Shown: positions 1 through 12,727, counted from the first letter of the stretch. The stretch is DNA of 64,000 bases from Zonotrichia leucophrys gambelii (GCF_028769735.1 NC_088172.1:67356631-67420630); one strand, 5' to 3'. A program made the numbers and translations. Notes: a model not told the origin generated them from the letters alone.

Positions 1-3000
1 AATATCTAGAAAGATATCCAATCAGTCTTGAGTTTAAGACTCCAGATGGAGCAAACTGGGTCCAGGGAAGTGATTACAAAGGCTAGTTAACTTCTCCAAA
101 ACTCAGAAGACTTGGTTTAACTTTGTTTTTTTAACACTGAATCCCAGTCTGTCTGTTTAATATGTCCTACACTGCTTATTGTTTACAGCTTTTTAAATCA
201 GTGTTAATGGAACTGATTTCAAAAAACTTACAGAAGCCTGTTACCTTAAGATGGTTCTCTTTCAACATTAACATCAACAAACTGAAGTGAAACACAAAAT
301 TCAAGTATTGTGTGGCCTGTTGAGCTGTTTCTAAAAAGTGATAGTAACTAGCATGGATCATGTAATTATCTCCTATTTTACATAGTTACCACATCCTAGA
401 ATATTATAGTAGTGCCAGCTGAGCTATAGTAACCATGTGTACATGCTCTAAATCCATGGCAAACGAGAAGGAATGCTGGCTAAGTTGGCCTGCATGAGAA
501 AGAGGTAAATACAGCTATTTTCAAGTTGTTGTTGTTGTAGTCTCTACCAATTCACGTGACAACTGCAGTGACGCACAACTGGTGACTCTGTGTCTGCTCC
601 TTTTGGGGCTTTTCCACAGCCCCAAAACTGTGGGCTCCTTTGCCCACAGTTTTGCCTACAGTCAGCAACAAGCTGAATGACCAACAGCTACATTGTGTGT
701 AATTTGTTTTTTAAAATTGTCTCTGCAGTAACTTTTTCCAATAATCTGGAACTTCCAATTGACTTTCCATTGACTTCAGTGCATTTTGGATCAGATGTTA
801 ACATGAACATCTGGTTGCAAATTCATTAGCCAAGTCCGAACAAGACAGCCTCTGTGAAACAAATACCTTCAGAATTCTTCCCTTGGTACTCTCTGAGTAT
901 CTTACTTTGGAAATTTGGTGGTCTCAGGAACTGCACTGCATCAGCTCCAACTGCAACGTCAGTGTGGTGTTGACAATGTGATCACCTGCTGTTCCCTGAT
1001 CCTGTTATTTCCTCTTCAGAGCTAGAGCTCAGCACATTTCTGGCTGGGTCGCCTGATACACAGGATTTACAGCTCAGCTGAACTGATGTTGGTATTGGAA
1101 GGTTACCCTCTTAATTTCTTCTGTTCCCTTTCCCTTTAGTCAAGAAATTTTGCTGCATTTTCTCACAATGATTCCAGGCATTAGCACGAGAGTTCCCCTG
1201 CTCTCCCACAGCAACAGGTTGGCAGCAGACACTGGCATCACCATTTTAATGTAAATATTGGGTCCTCTTTTAGAACTTGGAAGGGATTTTATCTGCAAAA
1301 GAGATGCTTAGATTTCTAAAATTCCCCCCAAAACGGGAGTCAGCCTGAGCTAGATATGTTTATATGTATTCTAAACGCAAAGGCATATAAAAAAAGGGAA
1401 GTAAAATGTGACCCATTTCATTATTCTTTTTAATTTCCTTCCAGTAGTTTGTACAAGTAGGAAAACATATGAGGACACAGGGGAAAAGAGGCTTCTAAAG
1501 AGGCTGCAATAATTTGCGGGGAAAAAAAATTAAATCCCAATGCACATTAAGAAAGGCAAATTTGATAGCTTATTTAGTAAAGACATCACTGCCTGTAGAC
1601 ACAAAATTTTTATAGCTCTGTTGGATTCCACCCTTTAAAAGTTTTTGTTGTTGTAGAAACCATACATTTATATTTTTTGTTCTTTTCCTTTATTGAACAA
1701 TCTCTATTTAATTGTTTTAAAATACATGCGGTATATCTAGATCCCTCCTGGTGTTGATTTTTTCTGACTAACAGTGCATTTATAGTTAAACAAGTGAGGC
1801 ATTTGGACTGTAGTCATTTTGATTTATAGCAGCAGGAACAAAGCGAGAGAGTACAGACGTCAGTGCTGCTGCTGCTGATCTGGCAACAGAGACTTCCTAA
1901 TGTACAAATTACGTCTTTCACCACACAATTCCCTCTCTACCCTAGCTAGAGACAGGGAAGCATGCTTATTTAATGCAGTGTGTGCCATCTGTACAAAGGT
2001 GTGTGCACAGTACTGAGTGCGTGCTATAGCATTCATTTGAGGAGCACAGTTTATATTTCACTGTGCTTTTTTCATTTTAAAATGAATTGTCCATAATGGT
2101 AAATAGGCAGTGATTCACTTTTCTTTTCTTGCCTTTTATAGACAGGATGGACATGTTAAGTCCATGTGAGTTAAAGCTGGTTGTGGAGGTGGCTGTAGTG
2201 CATTAGCCATACAGTCCACAAGAAATTGCAGTGAAAATGTTAATTCATTTTCTATAGATCACCAAAACACCATGTGTGGTGTTTTATTCACTTCTGGCCC
2301 TGGGGAGGACTTTGCATAACTACCCCGTAGGTGAAAGGCTCTATATGTTCAGGCTCAGCTCCCTGCATCACTGAGTGAAAGGAGGGCTGTTTTGAAAATT
2401 AATATTGAACATGGGTGGTGGAACAAAGCAGGGCTCCAGAGGAGAGATTCTTGTCTCAGTGGTGGTGTTCCAAATTCCAGGGCTGAGTATAACTGCCTAT
2501 ATCTACTTATCTGTATGTAAAGATCCTGACAGTTGTCCTTTTCAAATGGCATGAAATATTTCACTAACCAAACACTAGACTCAGCTCAGCTGGGTAAAGC
2601 AAAATCTGGCGGTCATCACACCCAGGGACCAGGCACCACATGACTCTGGTTAATATGTGGCTGCATTTCATTAGCAGCTGGAGTGATTCCTGAGCATATA
2701 GCACCATAGCCTGTATATCTGCTAAGCCTTTAAAGCACTTCAGGATGAAGATAGCTCAATGCAAGATAATGGTCTCAATTTAGCATTGCAATCTGCAGGC
2801 AAAGACTTGGAGCAACTTCCAAGGCAGAGCAAAGACTGACTTGCTTGAAACCGGCTTCTCCAAAGGCAGAGCTATTGAGTGCAGTGCCTTGTTCTGTGCA
2901 AAAGGCAGGGAGCTGCCCTGTCCAGCAGGCACTCCCCTCTGCCACACTGACAGGGAAGAGGGATTATTTCTGCACAGACAGAGGGCCCCTTCCTGCTCCA

Positions 3001-3657
3001 TGAGCATCAATCCACTGTCAGGATCATACAGCATGCACTGGCAGTGGCTGCCCTTGCTCTCACAAGGTCACCTTTTAATGTGGGGAAATGAGCACTAAAG
3101 TCACCCTTAATACATGCTAGTGCATGCTATCTGTCCATCTCCCATTTACATATTTGGAGATTAAGAGTTGCATGGCTCATAATACGAAAAATATGCACAA
3201 ATGCATCCCAAGGTTGGTTTTGCTGCACTGAAAAAAAATAGTGAAAAAAACCAGCTTATGAGAAAAGGCAGTCAGAGTGGTAGAATGTAAATGACTGGGT
3301 AAAGTCAGGCTGCTTGCCATCTCTGGGATTCTGTGGGAGCCTTTCCGAATGCCTGGATTTCCTCAAATGTCCTGCAACTGGGGCAGATTGCTGAGCTGCT
3401 TGCTTCATATCTGCTATGATGAGCCAGGGTTTGGCTGAGACCCTGAAAACCTCTGTCCTGCCTAGCTTTGTGACCTATCTGTTGAATGGGTAGCTATTGA
3501 ACATCCTCACTGACACAATTAAGTTAAATACAGCTGAAAAGTGATGTAAATGCAGTTGTATATATAAGCCAGGTATTAAAAGGCATAAGTGCATTCCTGT
3601 TGCTGTGGGGATCCCTACTGCCATCCAGCACTGTTTACATGACACTGGATTTGGTGG
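1..3657. other. Non-coding AT-rich stretch, no gene seen
   Basis: Open frames here are short, at most 85 codons, overlap on both strands and show no recognisable protein family. The only local patterns are short ones, such as a GTT run near 525-540 and a CTG run near 1866-1878. I read it as intergenic DNA or an intron of an unseen gene. A conserved non-coding element could be present but cannot be recognised from one sequence. Confidence 0.7.
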
Positions 3658-3793
3658 TTGTTTTTTGTTTTTTTGTTTTTTTTTTTTTTTTGTTTTGTTT
3701 TGTTTGGTTTTAGTTTGGTTGGTTTTTTTTGTTGTTGGTTTTTTTTGTTGTTGGTTTTTTTTTGTTTTGTTTTAGTTTGGTTGTTTGGTTTTT
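3658..3793. repeat. T/G-rich low-complexity tract
   Basis: About 135 bases made almost only of T and G, with long T runs broken by G or GTTGTT. It contains an exact 16-bp tandem duplication (3721-3736 and 3737-3752, unit GGTTTTTTTTGTTGTT) and repeated TTTAGTTTGGTTG words. This looks like a simple-sequence expansion. It could also be the reversed A-rich tail of an old insertion, but I see no element body beside it. The phenylalanine-rich frame across it is an artefact of the composition. Confidence 0.9.
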
Positions 3794-5365
3794 TCCTGCA
3801 TGTAATAAATGCAAATAGTAAGTTTCAAATGCACAATGAAGCTCTTGCTGTGCACAAGTTATTCAGTTGTTAGATTTCTTCCTTTTCTCACAAATTTAGT
3901 TTGTGGTTTAATTGCTTACACTTTTAAAATTTGTTTTTCTTGTATTCAGGAGCACAATGGTTATTCAAAGTAGTTGCAGCTACAGAACCAAACTGTCTAA
4001 CACTTTTGGGATTTGGATTGCCAGAAAAAAAAAAAGATTTGCTGTCATATAATTGTTAATGTACCCAGCCCTGAGCTGTAGGGGAACAGGGGTAAGTGCA
4101 GCTGGGAGGATGCAGAAATGGCTGTGCCTCCTACCACAGGGACATGGACAGCACCAGACTCGTTTGCAGTATAAATTATATAAATTAATATAGTCTTTAG
4201 GCTGCTCTAATTTATGCAGCTGATCTCGACCTCGAAGGACCTCTATCTGCTGGGGAGGTGCCAGGAGGTGGAAGGCAGTTTCTGGCTCCCTGCATGGCGG
4301 CCGCAGGGAGGTGCAGGATCAGTTCCAGCTGTTTAACGTCACCAAGGATTCCTGTGCGAGAGGGCAGCGCTGCGCCAGCATCACGAGCCAGCCTCGCAGC
4401 AGCTTGGCACTGCTGCAGTTAAGCTCAATTGAAACGGGGCAGGGTTTGGCCGGAGCGTGGCTGTGCATGCTCTGCCGGCCAAATCCGGTGACGCTCGAAT
4501 TCACTGATTGTCATTGACTTTAATGGGACCGGGATATTGTCCTCTCTGCCGAGCTAAGCACAGATACATTCTGAAGCAGGGCAAGGCCTGACCCCCGCAG
4601 AAATCCGGGGAGCTTTGCCATTAAATTCTCCAGAGGAAAAGGAACAGGGTGGAAGGAGACGGGTAGAAAATGCAAACGAATAAGTTTTGGGTTTAACTGT
4701 GCCCTCAAGCCTTCCCTCTGACCTTGATGTGCAGAAGAGGCACGCAGACAGGAGGCTGGGGTTATGCCTGCTACTGAGGACGTGCACAGAGCAACCATTT
4801 TATAAACCATTATTCTTTAGAGCCCAGCACTTGATGATTAATGGAGGGGGTGGTGAAGGCAGTGGCAAGAGAAGAAATAACGGTGGGTGTGTGGATAATG
4901 CACAAATGCTGAATGAGTGGGCTTTTAAACAGGAGGGAAAAAATAAAGGTTGCTTTTCTGGGAAGAGAGGGAAATCCGTTATGATATAGTAAGCTGAGTG
5001 TGTGCTGGTGCAGCCTCCTGGTTCCAGTCTCTGCTGCAGTGACAGGGAGAGAGGGGAAGAAAATCGGGGCTGGAATTTGCGCGTGGGGGCTGGCACCGAG
5101 GAGACCCGTGTGTGGAGGGACACGGGACGTGCGTGAAATAAATAAAATAGTTATTATTCCTCAAATCATTAATTTTTAAAATAAAGAAAAAGGGGGGAGG
5201 AAGGGAGGATGGAAATCCCCCTCGCACAAAGGAACCGTAAACGCGCCAACAGCACCGGCTGCATGAGCGGGTTCATAAAAAAATAAATAAATAAATAAAT
5301 GCCAGTAAGGCATCTCATTGATGAAAAAAAAAGCAAAAGGGAATTAAAAAAGAAAAAAAGGCCTC
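3794..5365. other. Non-coding stretch leading into a CpG island
   Basis: No convincing gene. GC content and CpG frequency rise from about 4.2 kb, with a GCGGCCGC (NotI) site at about 4288-4295, so this may be the shore of the CpG island that follows. Open frames of up to 107 codons exist on both strands, but they overlap each other and are rich in Ser, Pro and Leu, as expected of chance frames. Confidence 0.6.
5277..5300. repeat. (AAAT)n microsatellite
   Basis: About five to six uninterrupted copies of AAAT immediately upstream of the CpG island. Likely length-variable between individuals. Confidence 0.95.
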
Positions 5366-5735
5366 CACGGGAGCGGCGGGGGGTGGGGAGCGGGAGCGCA
5401 GGGCCCCGGTGCGTGTCGCTGAGGCAGCATTGACGCAGGCAGCTCTGACGGCAGCAGCCGCCGCGGGCGCGGGGGGAGACAGCGAGGGAGGGAGGGAGCG
5501 CCGCGCTCCTGTCCCCATCCCCATCCTCATCCTCAGCTCTCCGCAGCCGCGGGCGAGGCGCTGTCTGCCCGCCCTGCCTAGCGCTGCGGTGGGGGCATCG
5601 GTGAGCGGCGCGCTTTCTGGGGTTTTGGGGTGCTTTTTGCACCCCCTTCCCCATCCCTGCGTCAAGGGTAGGGGCTGTGTCCCTCCCGCCCAGCCCCGCT
5701 GTGTGCCCGCGGGCCGGCAGCATCAGCCTCCGTGG
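5366..5735. promoter_or_regulatory. Isolated CpG island, possible distal promoter or noncoding first exon
   Basis: A GC-rich, CpG-dense block with several GGCGGGG/GGGCGCGG words that could bind Sp/KLF factors. In AT-rich vertebrate DNA such unmethylated islands usually mark transcription start regions. On the + strand it contains a donor-like sequence, GCATCG/GTGAGC, with GT at 5601-5602, so a noncoding first exon ending at 5600 is possible. The open frames here (110 codons on +, 116 and 184 on -) lie in biased sequence and match no family I know. It is about 11 kb upstream of the coding exon at 16568 and could be an alternative promoter of that gene, the promoter of a lncRNA, or an orphan island. 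Direction of transcription is not shown by the sequence. Confidence 0.65.
5369..5394 (+). other. G-quadruplex motif at CpG island edge
   Basis: Four G-runs (5369-5371, 5378-5383, 5385-5388, 5392-5394) separated by loops of 6, 1 and 3 bases fit the standard G-quadruplex pattern on the + strand. Such motifs are common next to promoters. Whether it folds is not shown. Confidence 0.6.
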
Positions 5736-6103
5736 AGCTGAACAGTGAAGGCTGGGGGCTGTGGGCAGGGAGTGTGGATTGTCTGGGAGTTACCGCTGTA
5801 CAAGTCGGGAAGCAAATGAAAACTGCCTGCCCATCCCTTCTCTGCGAGCTTGTTTCTCACAGCTCATAGGAAATTTGGGGCTTGTGGCCTTCAGGGTTGA
5901 GAAATTAAGCTTTCCTGGGAATTTCTCGAGGTTTTTCTTGTCTCTCTCAAGATGCAAAGAAAGACAATGATTGTATTGTTGATAATACCAACACTTAGGG
6001 TTTGCTTGTCTTTGTAGCCGACTTTTTTCTCAGTTAAGAAAGGAGAACTGAAATCCCAATCCCACGTTTTTCTCTGCAACTACAATTACTAGTAGTCATT
6101 GGG
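5736..6103. other. Unique sequence between CpG island and CR1, nothing recognised
   Basis: CpG density falls away from the island. The 69-codon frame here has no recognisable family. The CR1 begins at about 6104. Confidence 0.6.
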
Positions 6104-6955
6104 ACTTTCCCTTCAGCAAGTTTGCAGATGACACCAAGCCAGCTGGTGCTATTGACACACCTGAGGGATGGTGTGCTATCCAGAGAGACCTGGACAAATG
6201 GGCCCATGGGAATCTCATGCAGTTTAAAAAGAAAGACCAAGGGCAAAGTGTGGCACCTGTGTCAAGGAATGAACAGATTGAAAGCAGTCTTGCTAAGAAC
6301 TTGAGGGTGCTGGTGGATGAGAGGCCGGACATGACCCAGTAATGTGCATTCCCAGGCCAGAAAACCAATCATGTCCTGGGCTGTATCCAAAGCAGCATGG
6401 CAGCAGGGAGAGGGAGGGATTCTGCCCCTCTGCTCCACTTTGGTGACACTCCACCTGCAGTGCTGCATCCAGCTCTGCAGTCCCCAGCACAGAAAGGGCA
6501 TGGACCTCTTAGACTGAGTCCAGAGACAGGTCACCGGGTTGATCAGAGGGATGGACCATCTCTGCTCTGAGGAAAGGCTGAGAGAATTGTGTTTGTTCAG
6601 CCTGCAGAGGATAAAGCTTTGGGGTGATCTGGTTGTGGCCTTCCAGCATGTGAAAGGAACCTACAAGAAAGACAGAGAGGGACTTGTTACCAAGGTGTGT
6701 ATTGAGAGAACAAGGCAGACTGGCTGCAAACTTAGAGTAGGCTTAGATTAGATATTAGGGAAACAATCTTTACTGTGGGGGTGGGGTGGAAGTTGTACAG
6801 GTTGACCACAGAAGCTGTAGATGCCCTGTTCCTGGAAGTGTTTAAGTTGGATGGGGCTCTGAACAACCTGGTCTAGTGAGAGATGTCTCTGCCCAGAGCA
6901 GGGGGATTGGATCTATAAGGCCCCTTCCAGTCCAACACATTCTATGATTCCATAG
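6104..6955 (+). mobile_element. 5'-truncated CR1 LINE, degraded
   Basis: This is the 3' part of a CR1 non-LTR retrotransposon. It opens within the reverse-transcriptase region: 6121-6138 encodes FADDTK, the CR1 form of the catalytic [YF]xDD box. It continues through the C-terminal part of the ORF2 protein, for example codons for DLDKWAHGNLMQF, and then the 3' untranslated region. It ends at about 6950 with CCAACACATTCTATGATTC, the characteristic CR1 terminus. Stop codons (for example TAG and TAA near 6340) and frame changes break the reading frame, so it is a dead copy. 5' truncation is normal for CR1, and no target-site duplication is expected or seen. Clear alignment to the CR1 pattern along about 850 bp makes the call secure; the subfamily is not assigned. 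Confidence 0.94.
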
Positions 6956-8005
6956 TTTGTCTTCAGGACCGAAAGAGTTTTCATAAAATGAAAGGTGGCA
7001 ACAATAAACTTTTTGCTGTGGTTCCCTGCCTTTAGTGTTCCAATGACTGTTAAGCAACCCTGAAAATACTTTCTTGTCTTAATGACTGATGCTGTGCTGT
7101 TCTCAAACATTACTTGGAGTGGGTGTCACGTGTTGGGGTCATCAGTTCTGGTAACTTTCAGCTCTCTGTCTCTGTATTCGCTACAACATTTTTATGAAAA
7201 GGACCATGCAAGTAAAGAGTTCTTCCCTCTCAGTCAAGCAGGAGAATTTCTGAAGGGAAACAAAACAAAAACAAAAACCCCCACCAAGAAACAAACAAAA
7301 AAGTGATGCACCGGCCCTGACTGGAAAAATCAGAGGCCAATGCAGTGTCAGAATCTGACAGGAAGCTGATAAATTGGCTGCTGGTGTCAGTGTGCTAGCC
7401 AGTGGCAAACCATGGAGAACGTTACTTTTCCCTCAAGCTGGCAGGGCATGCGTAGGAGCAGGTACAAGCCGGTATCACCTCATTGTACTCCCGTAACCAT
7501 CAGAGCAATCTGGGGGTTTGTTTTGATCAAATATGTAGATTAACACTGGTGAAAGAGGAAAATCCGTTCTTTCCTCCTCTGTGTCCTCCCCAGAAGCGTC
7601 TCTGTCCTATGTTCTACTAAACTAGTGAAAGCCAAACTTCTGAAAGAAAAATTCTGTTCTTGAAGAATGCTGATGGTTTTTATGGAGCTTTTATTTCAGA
7701 AGTTTTCTGGAACACTGTTTACACTTGTGACTATGAGCAGCAGTGGTTTTTGCCCTTCCTGCCTTACATTTTCACTTTTACACAGTTTCAATTAGTGAAG
7801 TGGATGAACTAGTGTAACAGTTCTTTCAGACAGTTTAGTGGGCTTCAATGGTCATGCTGAAAGAACTGAGGGGGTAATGTTTTGATTTGAAAAAAAAATC
7901 TCAAATACAAAAACTTTCCCAAAAAACCCAGTGTGTTTAGAAGTCTGAATCAGTTCCCATCAAATTCAGTAGTGAAGATGAAAGTGAAAAGAACTTACAA
8001 AGCAG
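6956..8005. other. Non-coding stretch
   Basis: No gene recognised. An A/C-rich low-complexity tract lies at about 7258-7305. The rest looks like unique AT-rich DNA. Confidence 0.6.
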
Positions 8006-8096
8006 AATTAGAGGATCAGGAGGGGAGAGGCCTCAGCCAAACTCCTGCTCAAAGCCAAAGCTGAGCGATGAGACCAGGTTGCTTAGCCTAACTTGC
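8006..8096 (-). mobile_element. Short antisense CR1 fragment (tentative)
   Basis: The + strand reads like the reverse complement of an old CR1 3' region: a CCAAACTCCTGCTCAAAGCC phrase, then GACCAGGTTGCT, matching the 'CCAACCCCTGCTCAAAGCAG ... CAGGTTGCTC' pattern of antisense CR1 copies, such as the better preserved one at 39.95 kb. Only about 90 bp are recognisable and the terminal motif is missing, so the assignment is uncertain. Confidence 0.45.
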
Positions 8097-9119
8097 CCTG
8101 TTCTCTCATGCACAGTAGTTTTGGAGCATGTCTTGCAGAGCTGCCACCACTGATAGATTTGAATCTCAGAAGTCAGATCCTTCATTTTCTCACTTATCCT
8201 AGTTTTGTACTTTCTGGGAGTAGATGCAGTTAATCCTGCTCTGTATTAGAAAAAGGGGTAGAAAAAACTAGTGCTGTTTAATCAAAAGGGAAAAAAATTA
8301 TCTGTGCATGGTCGCTGAATTGCCTCTTAAAGACTAGAATTTTTTTTTTTTAATTCTCCTTTAAACTTGGAGTGTATTTTGATAGCATGCAATATTTAGT
8401 GGATTTTTTCTTTTTAGGTTTTTGGTTTTTCTTTCTGCTACCAAGTATATGCAGTATATAGAAATACTGTTAATTATCTTTTGAGAGCAAGACTATAAGG
8501 GTAGATTTGTTATAGAATAGAATTCCTAATAAGAGTTGCATGTCTCTCAAAGAATTTGGCTTTATTCTGAATTCTTTAAATAAAGGGTTAAAAATCATTG
8601 AAAATATAGAGTGGAGCTTATCTTGCAAAAACATGCAGTTAGAATTGATTTTCTTTTTCTCCATCTTTCACAGAGTATTGTGAAGAGACAAAAAAACTGT
8701 AGCTTGGACACTGGTGGGGGTTTAAAAGTATAACTCTTGTGAACCACTGGGACTGTTGAGATGATATACCCTAAATGCAGAATGAAAAAAAGCAGTAAGA
8801 GGAAATTGTGTGATTTTCCAATACTGGAACTACTTATTTTGGCTAAAATATTGTCATTATTATCATCCCACCACAGTCTTGAAGTTTGCTTTTTATTTTT
8901 TTTTTTTAACTGAAAACCACGGATAATCTGATTCTCAGTTGCTTCTGCTTATTCCTATAGAAATTATATGTAATCAAACATGTTTTTTTACCTGGATGAA
9001 TTTGAGACATCACTGCTTGAAACATTTGAGTACAAGAGACATCAAGGCAGGCTCTGTGCTGCCAAATATGCAGGCCAGAGGAAGTGGGGAGGCACAGCAG
9101 GAGAAGCTTCTGGAATACT
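8097..9119. other. Non-coding AT-rich stretch
   Basis: Short poly-T tracts (near 8340-8351 and 8893-8909) and no supportable gene. Frames are 60-64 codons at most. Confidence 0.6.
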
Positions 9120-9610
9120 AGGTGGAGTGGGGGGTGATTGACTTGGCCCAGGGAGGAGAAAAAGCATACATATAAGGGAAAAAGGGGAGGAGGAATTATA
9201 TAACCTAAAAGATTGACAATTTAACTGGCAGGGCTGTGGCGGGAAAACTGAGGAGGGCGGAACCATTTTACACAAAATGGGGGGGAGTAGATACATAAAA
9301 TGGGGGAGGAATTAAATGAACTTAACGAACACACTACAACAAACCACCTTGGTGTAGCACCCAGTGCAGCTCTGAGCTGCTCTTCACTGCCCAGGGATGC
9401 TTCCCTGGTCTGCCTCCCAGCCTGATGCTGTGCTGCCAGGAGAAGGTAACAGAGCCCTGTGCTGGCAGCTCCTTTCCTACCACAGACTCTGCCAGCAGCC
9501 CCCAGGGGCCTGGCAGGGGCCTCTGTGTCTTGCCATAGAGATTTTGAGCTGTAAAGAAGGCTACAAGGAAGAGGGCTATAGAAGTAAATAAAATAAACGA
9601 AGAAAGAAAG
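9120..9610. other. Unclassified repeat-like block, purine-rich then GC-rich
   Basis: The first half (9120-9315) is strikingly purine-rich, with two related phrases, ACACAAAATGGGGGGGAGTA and ACATAAAATGGGGGAGGAAT, about 25 bp apart, and two TATA-like words (near 9171 and 9195). The second half (9350-9540) is GC-rich but CpG-poor. Between 9580 and 9597 there is a doubled AATAAA-type signal on the + strand. The order purine tract, GC-rich body, polyadenylation signal is reminiscent of the 3' end of an LTR element or another avian repeat. I found no TG...CA ends with matching flanks and recognise no family. A decayed LTR, a noncoding RNA exon or plain unique DNA all remain possible. Minus-strand frames of 84 and 188 codons cross it with no recognised domain. 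Confidence 0.3.
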
Positions 9611-12600
9611 GCCCTGGATCTGCGTAAGAGAACGTGATGGAAGTGGCAGGGCCACAGCCCAGTGTGGCAGTGTTTGAGGACCAGGGAACTTTGCAGGCAG
9701 TTTTCTCCTATTCCAGTCCTTTTGGTTACCTAAGGTACTACAAATTACTTTAGAAGCATGGAGTGTTCCACATATCCCCATCATCATAGAAACTCTCAGT
9801 ACTGACCTTCTGATGCTGGGCTAGAATCTAGGGAAGCTAGAAACATTTCAGTAGAACCATCCAGTGCGTTTTTTACAAAATGAAACTTACAATTTCATCT
9901 CATTTAAGTCACAGACACTGACAAGGCAGGTGTGTGCTTCCTCTACTGGGTAGGGGATGTTGGATAGTTGGATAGAAACAAAGGATTTGTGGAATTCCTG
10001 CTTTCTTCCTAGGAAGGAAGAATTTGTGGAATTCCTCCTTCCTAGAGGAGCAAGAGATGGAGAAGAGGCAAGGAAGGGGAGGAAAAGTGCTGGAGAATCA
10101 GAGTTGCTGCCCACAGGAGGTGAGGAAGTTTCTGTACACTTTCCTCTGTCTTAAATAGCTGCTGCCCTGAACACTTCCATTCTTCTCAACAAAGAGGTGT
10201 GTGAAAATCCAGTCAACAAATTCACAGCTCTAAAAACTGGTAACAGCTCAAAGAAGTCACCATACTTTTACAATTAAAAAGGCTACTACACAGTGATAGC
10301 TAAGGTTTATGAGGAGAAACAGTTCAGGACTTGGTGGTCTCGTATGTTGAATAAATATGACGTCTTTGCAGAGGTTGGAAGGAAAAGTGGACAAAATAAC
10401 TTGATCCTGGAAGGTGAAAGCATCCAGTTCCATCTAACTGAACAGAGGAAATTTAGCAAGACCTTTCTAAATAAATGTATTTTTATCTGTGTGTGAAAAT
10501 ACCAAGAGAAATGCTGTGAAATTAGAGTACACATTTATGCTGAAAGAACAGCATTAAAAATCCCAAAGAGAGCCATGGCTTTGTGTCTTGAAACTGCCTT
10601 AGTATTACCTTCCTCCTGTGCTGAATTTCATATGAAACTTTTCTATAAGAGATGTGCTTTTCACTCCCTTCCTTTGAATTGTTAAATTAGGAGATCAAAA
10701 AGGTGGTCATTTTCATAGCATAAGAAGCTGGGAACTGCGTCAGTCCTGTGAGTTCTCTTTGTGTTATGTGTCAACTTGTATTGTGTGTAATGTCAGTACA
10801 GCGGGGCTACACGATCATTATTACTGCTGCAAATTAGCTTGGGCGCTGGAAAAATGACAGATATGGTGGTAAATTCTGGGTTTTGTTTTTAAATTGGGAA
10901 AGTGGATGAAACAAAAGAGTGTTTGTTTGAGAAAGTTTTAGTGCAGGTTTAGAACTGAAATATCTTTCTCCATGGCCTTGCTCAAATCACTTAGTGAAAG
11001 ACACTGCGATTTTCAGTCCTATCAAGTAGTATCTTACTATGCAAGAATTCCCACTGAAAGCAGTGGAACTAGCCAGGGATTAAGGCACTAATCAAATGTG
11101 AATAAAGATGGTAGAACAGACTCTTCACCTCTCTGCTGCTGTTTCCCAACTTATAAAACGAGGATAATAAAGTTCATGAGCAGTTCTGGGTGTTGTAATG
11201 ATACATTAGCTCACGCTAGCAAATCAGTTTGAAGACAAATCCAAATGCTCTGGAAATGCTAAGGATTCTGTCAAGAAGTGCAGGGGTGTATTCACAGTTC
11301 ATGGACACATACCAAAAACTAGCTTTGAGTGGGGAGAGGGCTGTTGCATGAAATAGGCATCAATGATACAGATGTCTTCAATATCTAAAATGCTGTGTTA
11401 TAAAAATACTTCATAAATACATGCAAAGGAAAAAATTCCAAACTGCTTGGGAGAAGTGATAGCATGACTGCATGAAAGAGAACTTACTTTCTCATTGTGC
11501 TGTTTGTTATATACTTGGTAAATAATTTTGAGCCAAACAGTTCTGAACTGAGTCAGCCATGTGAAAGGAAAAGTAAGAAAAAGCAAACTTGCAATATGAG
11601 ATGTCCCTTGGTCTTTATGACCATGGGGTTTGGTTATTTGCGGAGTCTGTACAATGTGTATTGTACAGAGGTGTGTTTGTCTTGACCAGTTGCTATTTCT
11701 ATGTCCTTAAAGTTTTAATTTAGTGTATCTTTAAAATATGTTGCGTTCAGATTGACTAGTCACTGAAAACCATCATGAATGGTCCTTTGTGGACATGACT
11801 GACAGGCTAGGCTAGCAGTGATTTAAAAATAAAGCAAAAAGTAGAGTGTTTGCAAGCTAAGTTATATTTATTGAGGGCATTTTGCCTGATGATTTCAATT
11901 ATTGACTCACGTGAGGCAAACACCCAAGTCTAAATCAAAAACCCTGAAAACACTTCTAGTCTATCTCTGTGTACAACTGTGTGACTTAACTCCAGGTCCC
12001 ATGGCTGAATTGTGAAAACTTAAAGGGAGGGATGACAAAAATGTGATATATAGATTACTATTTGCCTTCAAACATTTTAGATTAGGACCTTCTTCTCATC
12101 TAGTGAAAAGACTTTGGACATTATATACTGAATGCCACTTCAGTGCCCACCACAAAAAACAGTTCATGTAATTTTATCCAAATGAAGTTACTGCATTCAC
12201 TGAATGTGGGTAGCATAGAATTTATTGAGTAATAGTATAGAAATTAATTGTTTCTCAGGGCATTAAAAATTAACTAATATCAGAGCTCTCATGTACATGA
12301 TTAGACATTTTTCTTTGAGGCCTACCTGTGTGGTAGGTAATCACAGTGCCAGGAAGGGAAGGAAGGGAGCATTCCTCTGGAGGTGGGAATGATTACTACT
12401 AGAATTCTTATATATATATTACAAAAATAAAAATTGTAAGTAATGGTGACACACCAAGAAACCCCAAACAACCGGTAAATTATTTCAAAGTGGTATTATC
12501 CCTGCCCCAGAAGTCTTTGCTTTTCTACTCTGGGCCTTGCCAGTCAACCAGCAACATGCTGTCCTCTCCCCTTGTTTTGTTTCCCTCTAAGACTATCCAA

Positions 12601-12727
12601 AAATGGTTTGAAGTGCACAATCTCTTTAGACTGAGTGTAGAAAGCCAGCCTTGGTATAGAACATGGAAACTGGTTCTGCATTCCCTGTATTTCTTCCTCC
12701 TTCTTTCCTTTTGTACATATGGCACTT
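9611..12727. other. Non-coding stretch
   Basis: No gene recognised. It contains a small direct repeat (9985-10046) and an AT run at about 12411-12420. The segment 10800-10870 has homeobox- and TALE-like words (GCAAATTAGC, ATGACAGAT) of the kind found in vertebrate enhancers, but such words are too common to call. Confidence 0.6.
9985..10046. repeat. 37-bp direct repeat with 12-bp palindrome
   Basis: The phrase ATTTGTGGAATTCCT occurs at 9985 and again at 10022, followed each time by a CTTCCTAG segment. Between them CTTCCTAGGAAG (10005-10016) is a perfect palindrome. This looks like a small local duplication. Confidence 0.85.

Noticed and set aside
5169..5723. 184-codon minus frame
   Set aside because: It crosses the CpG island and an AAAT microsatellite, which translates to FIYLFIYFF-type sequence. 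Composition explains it.
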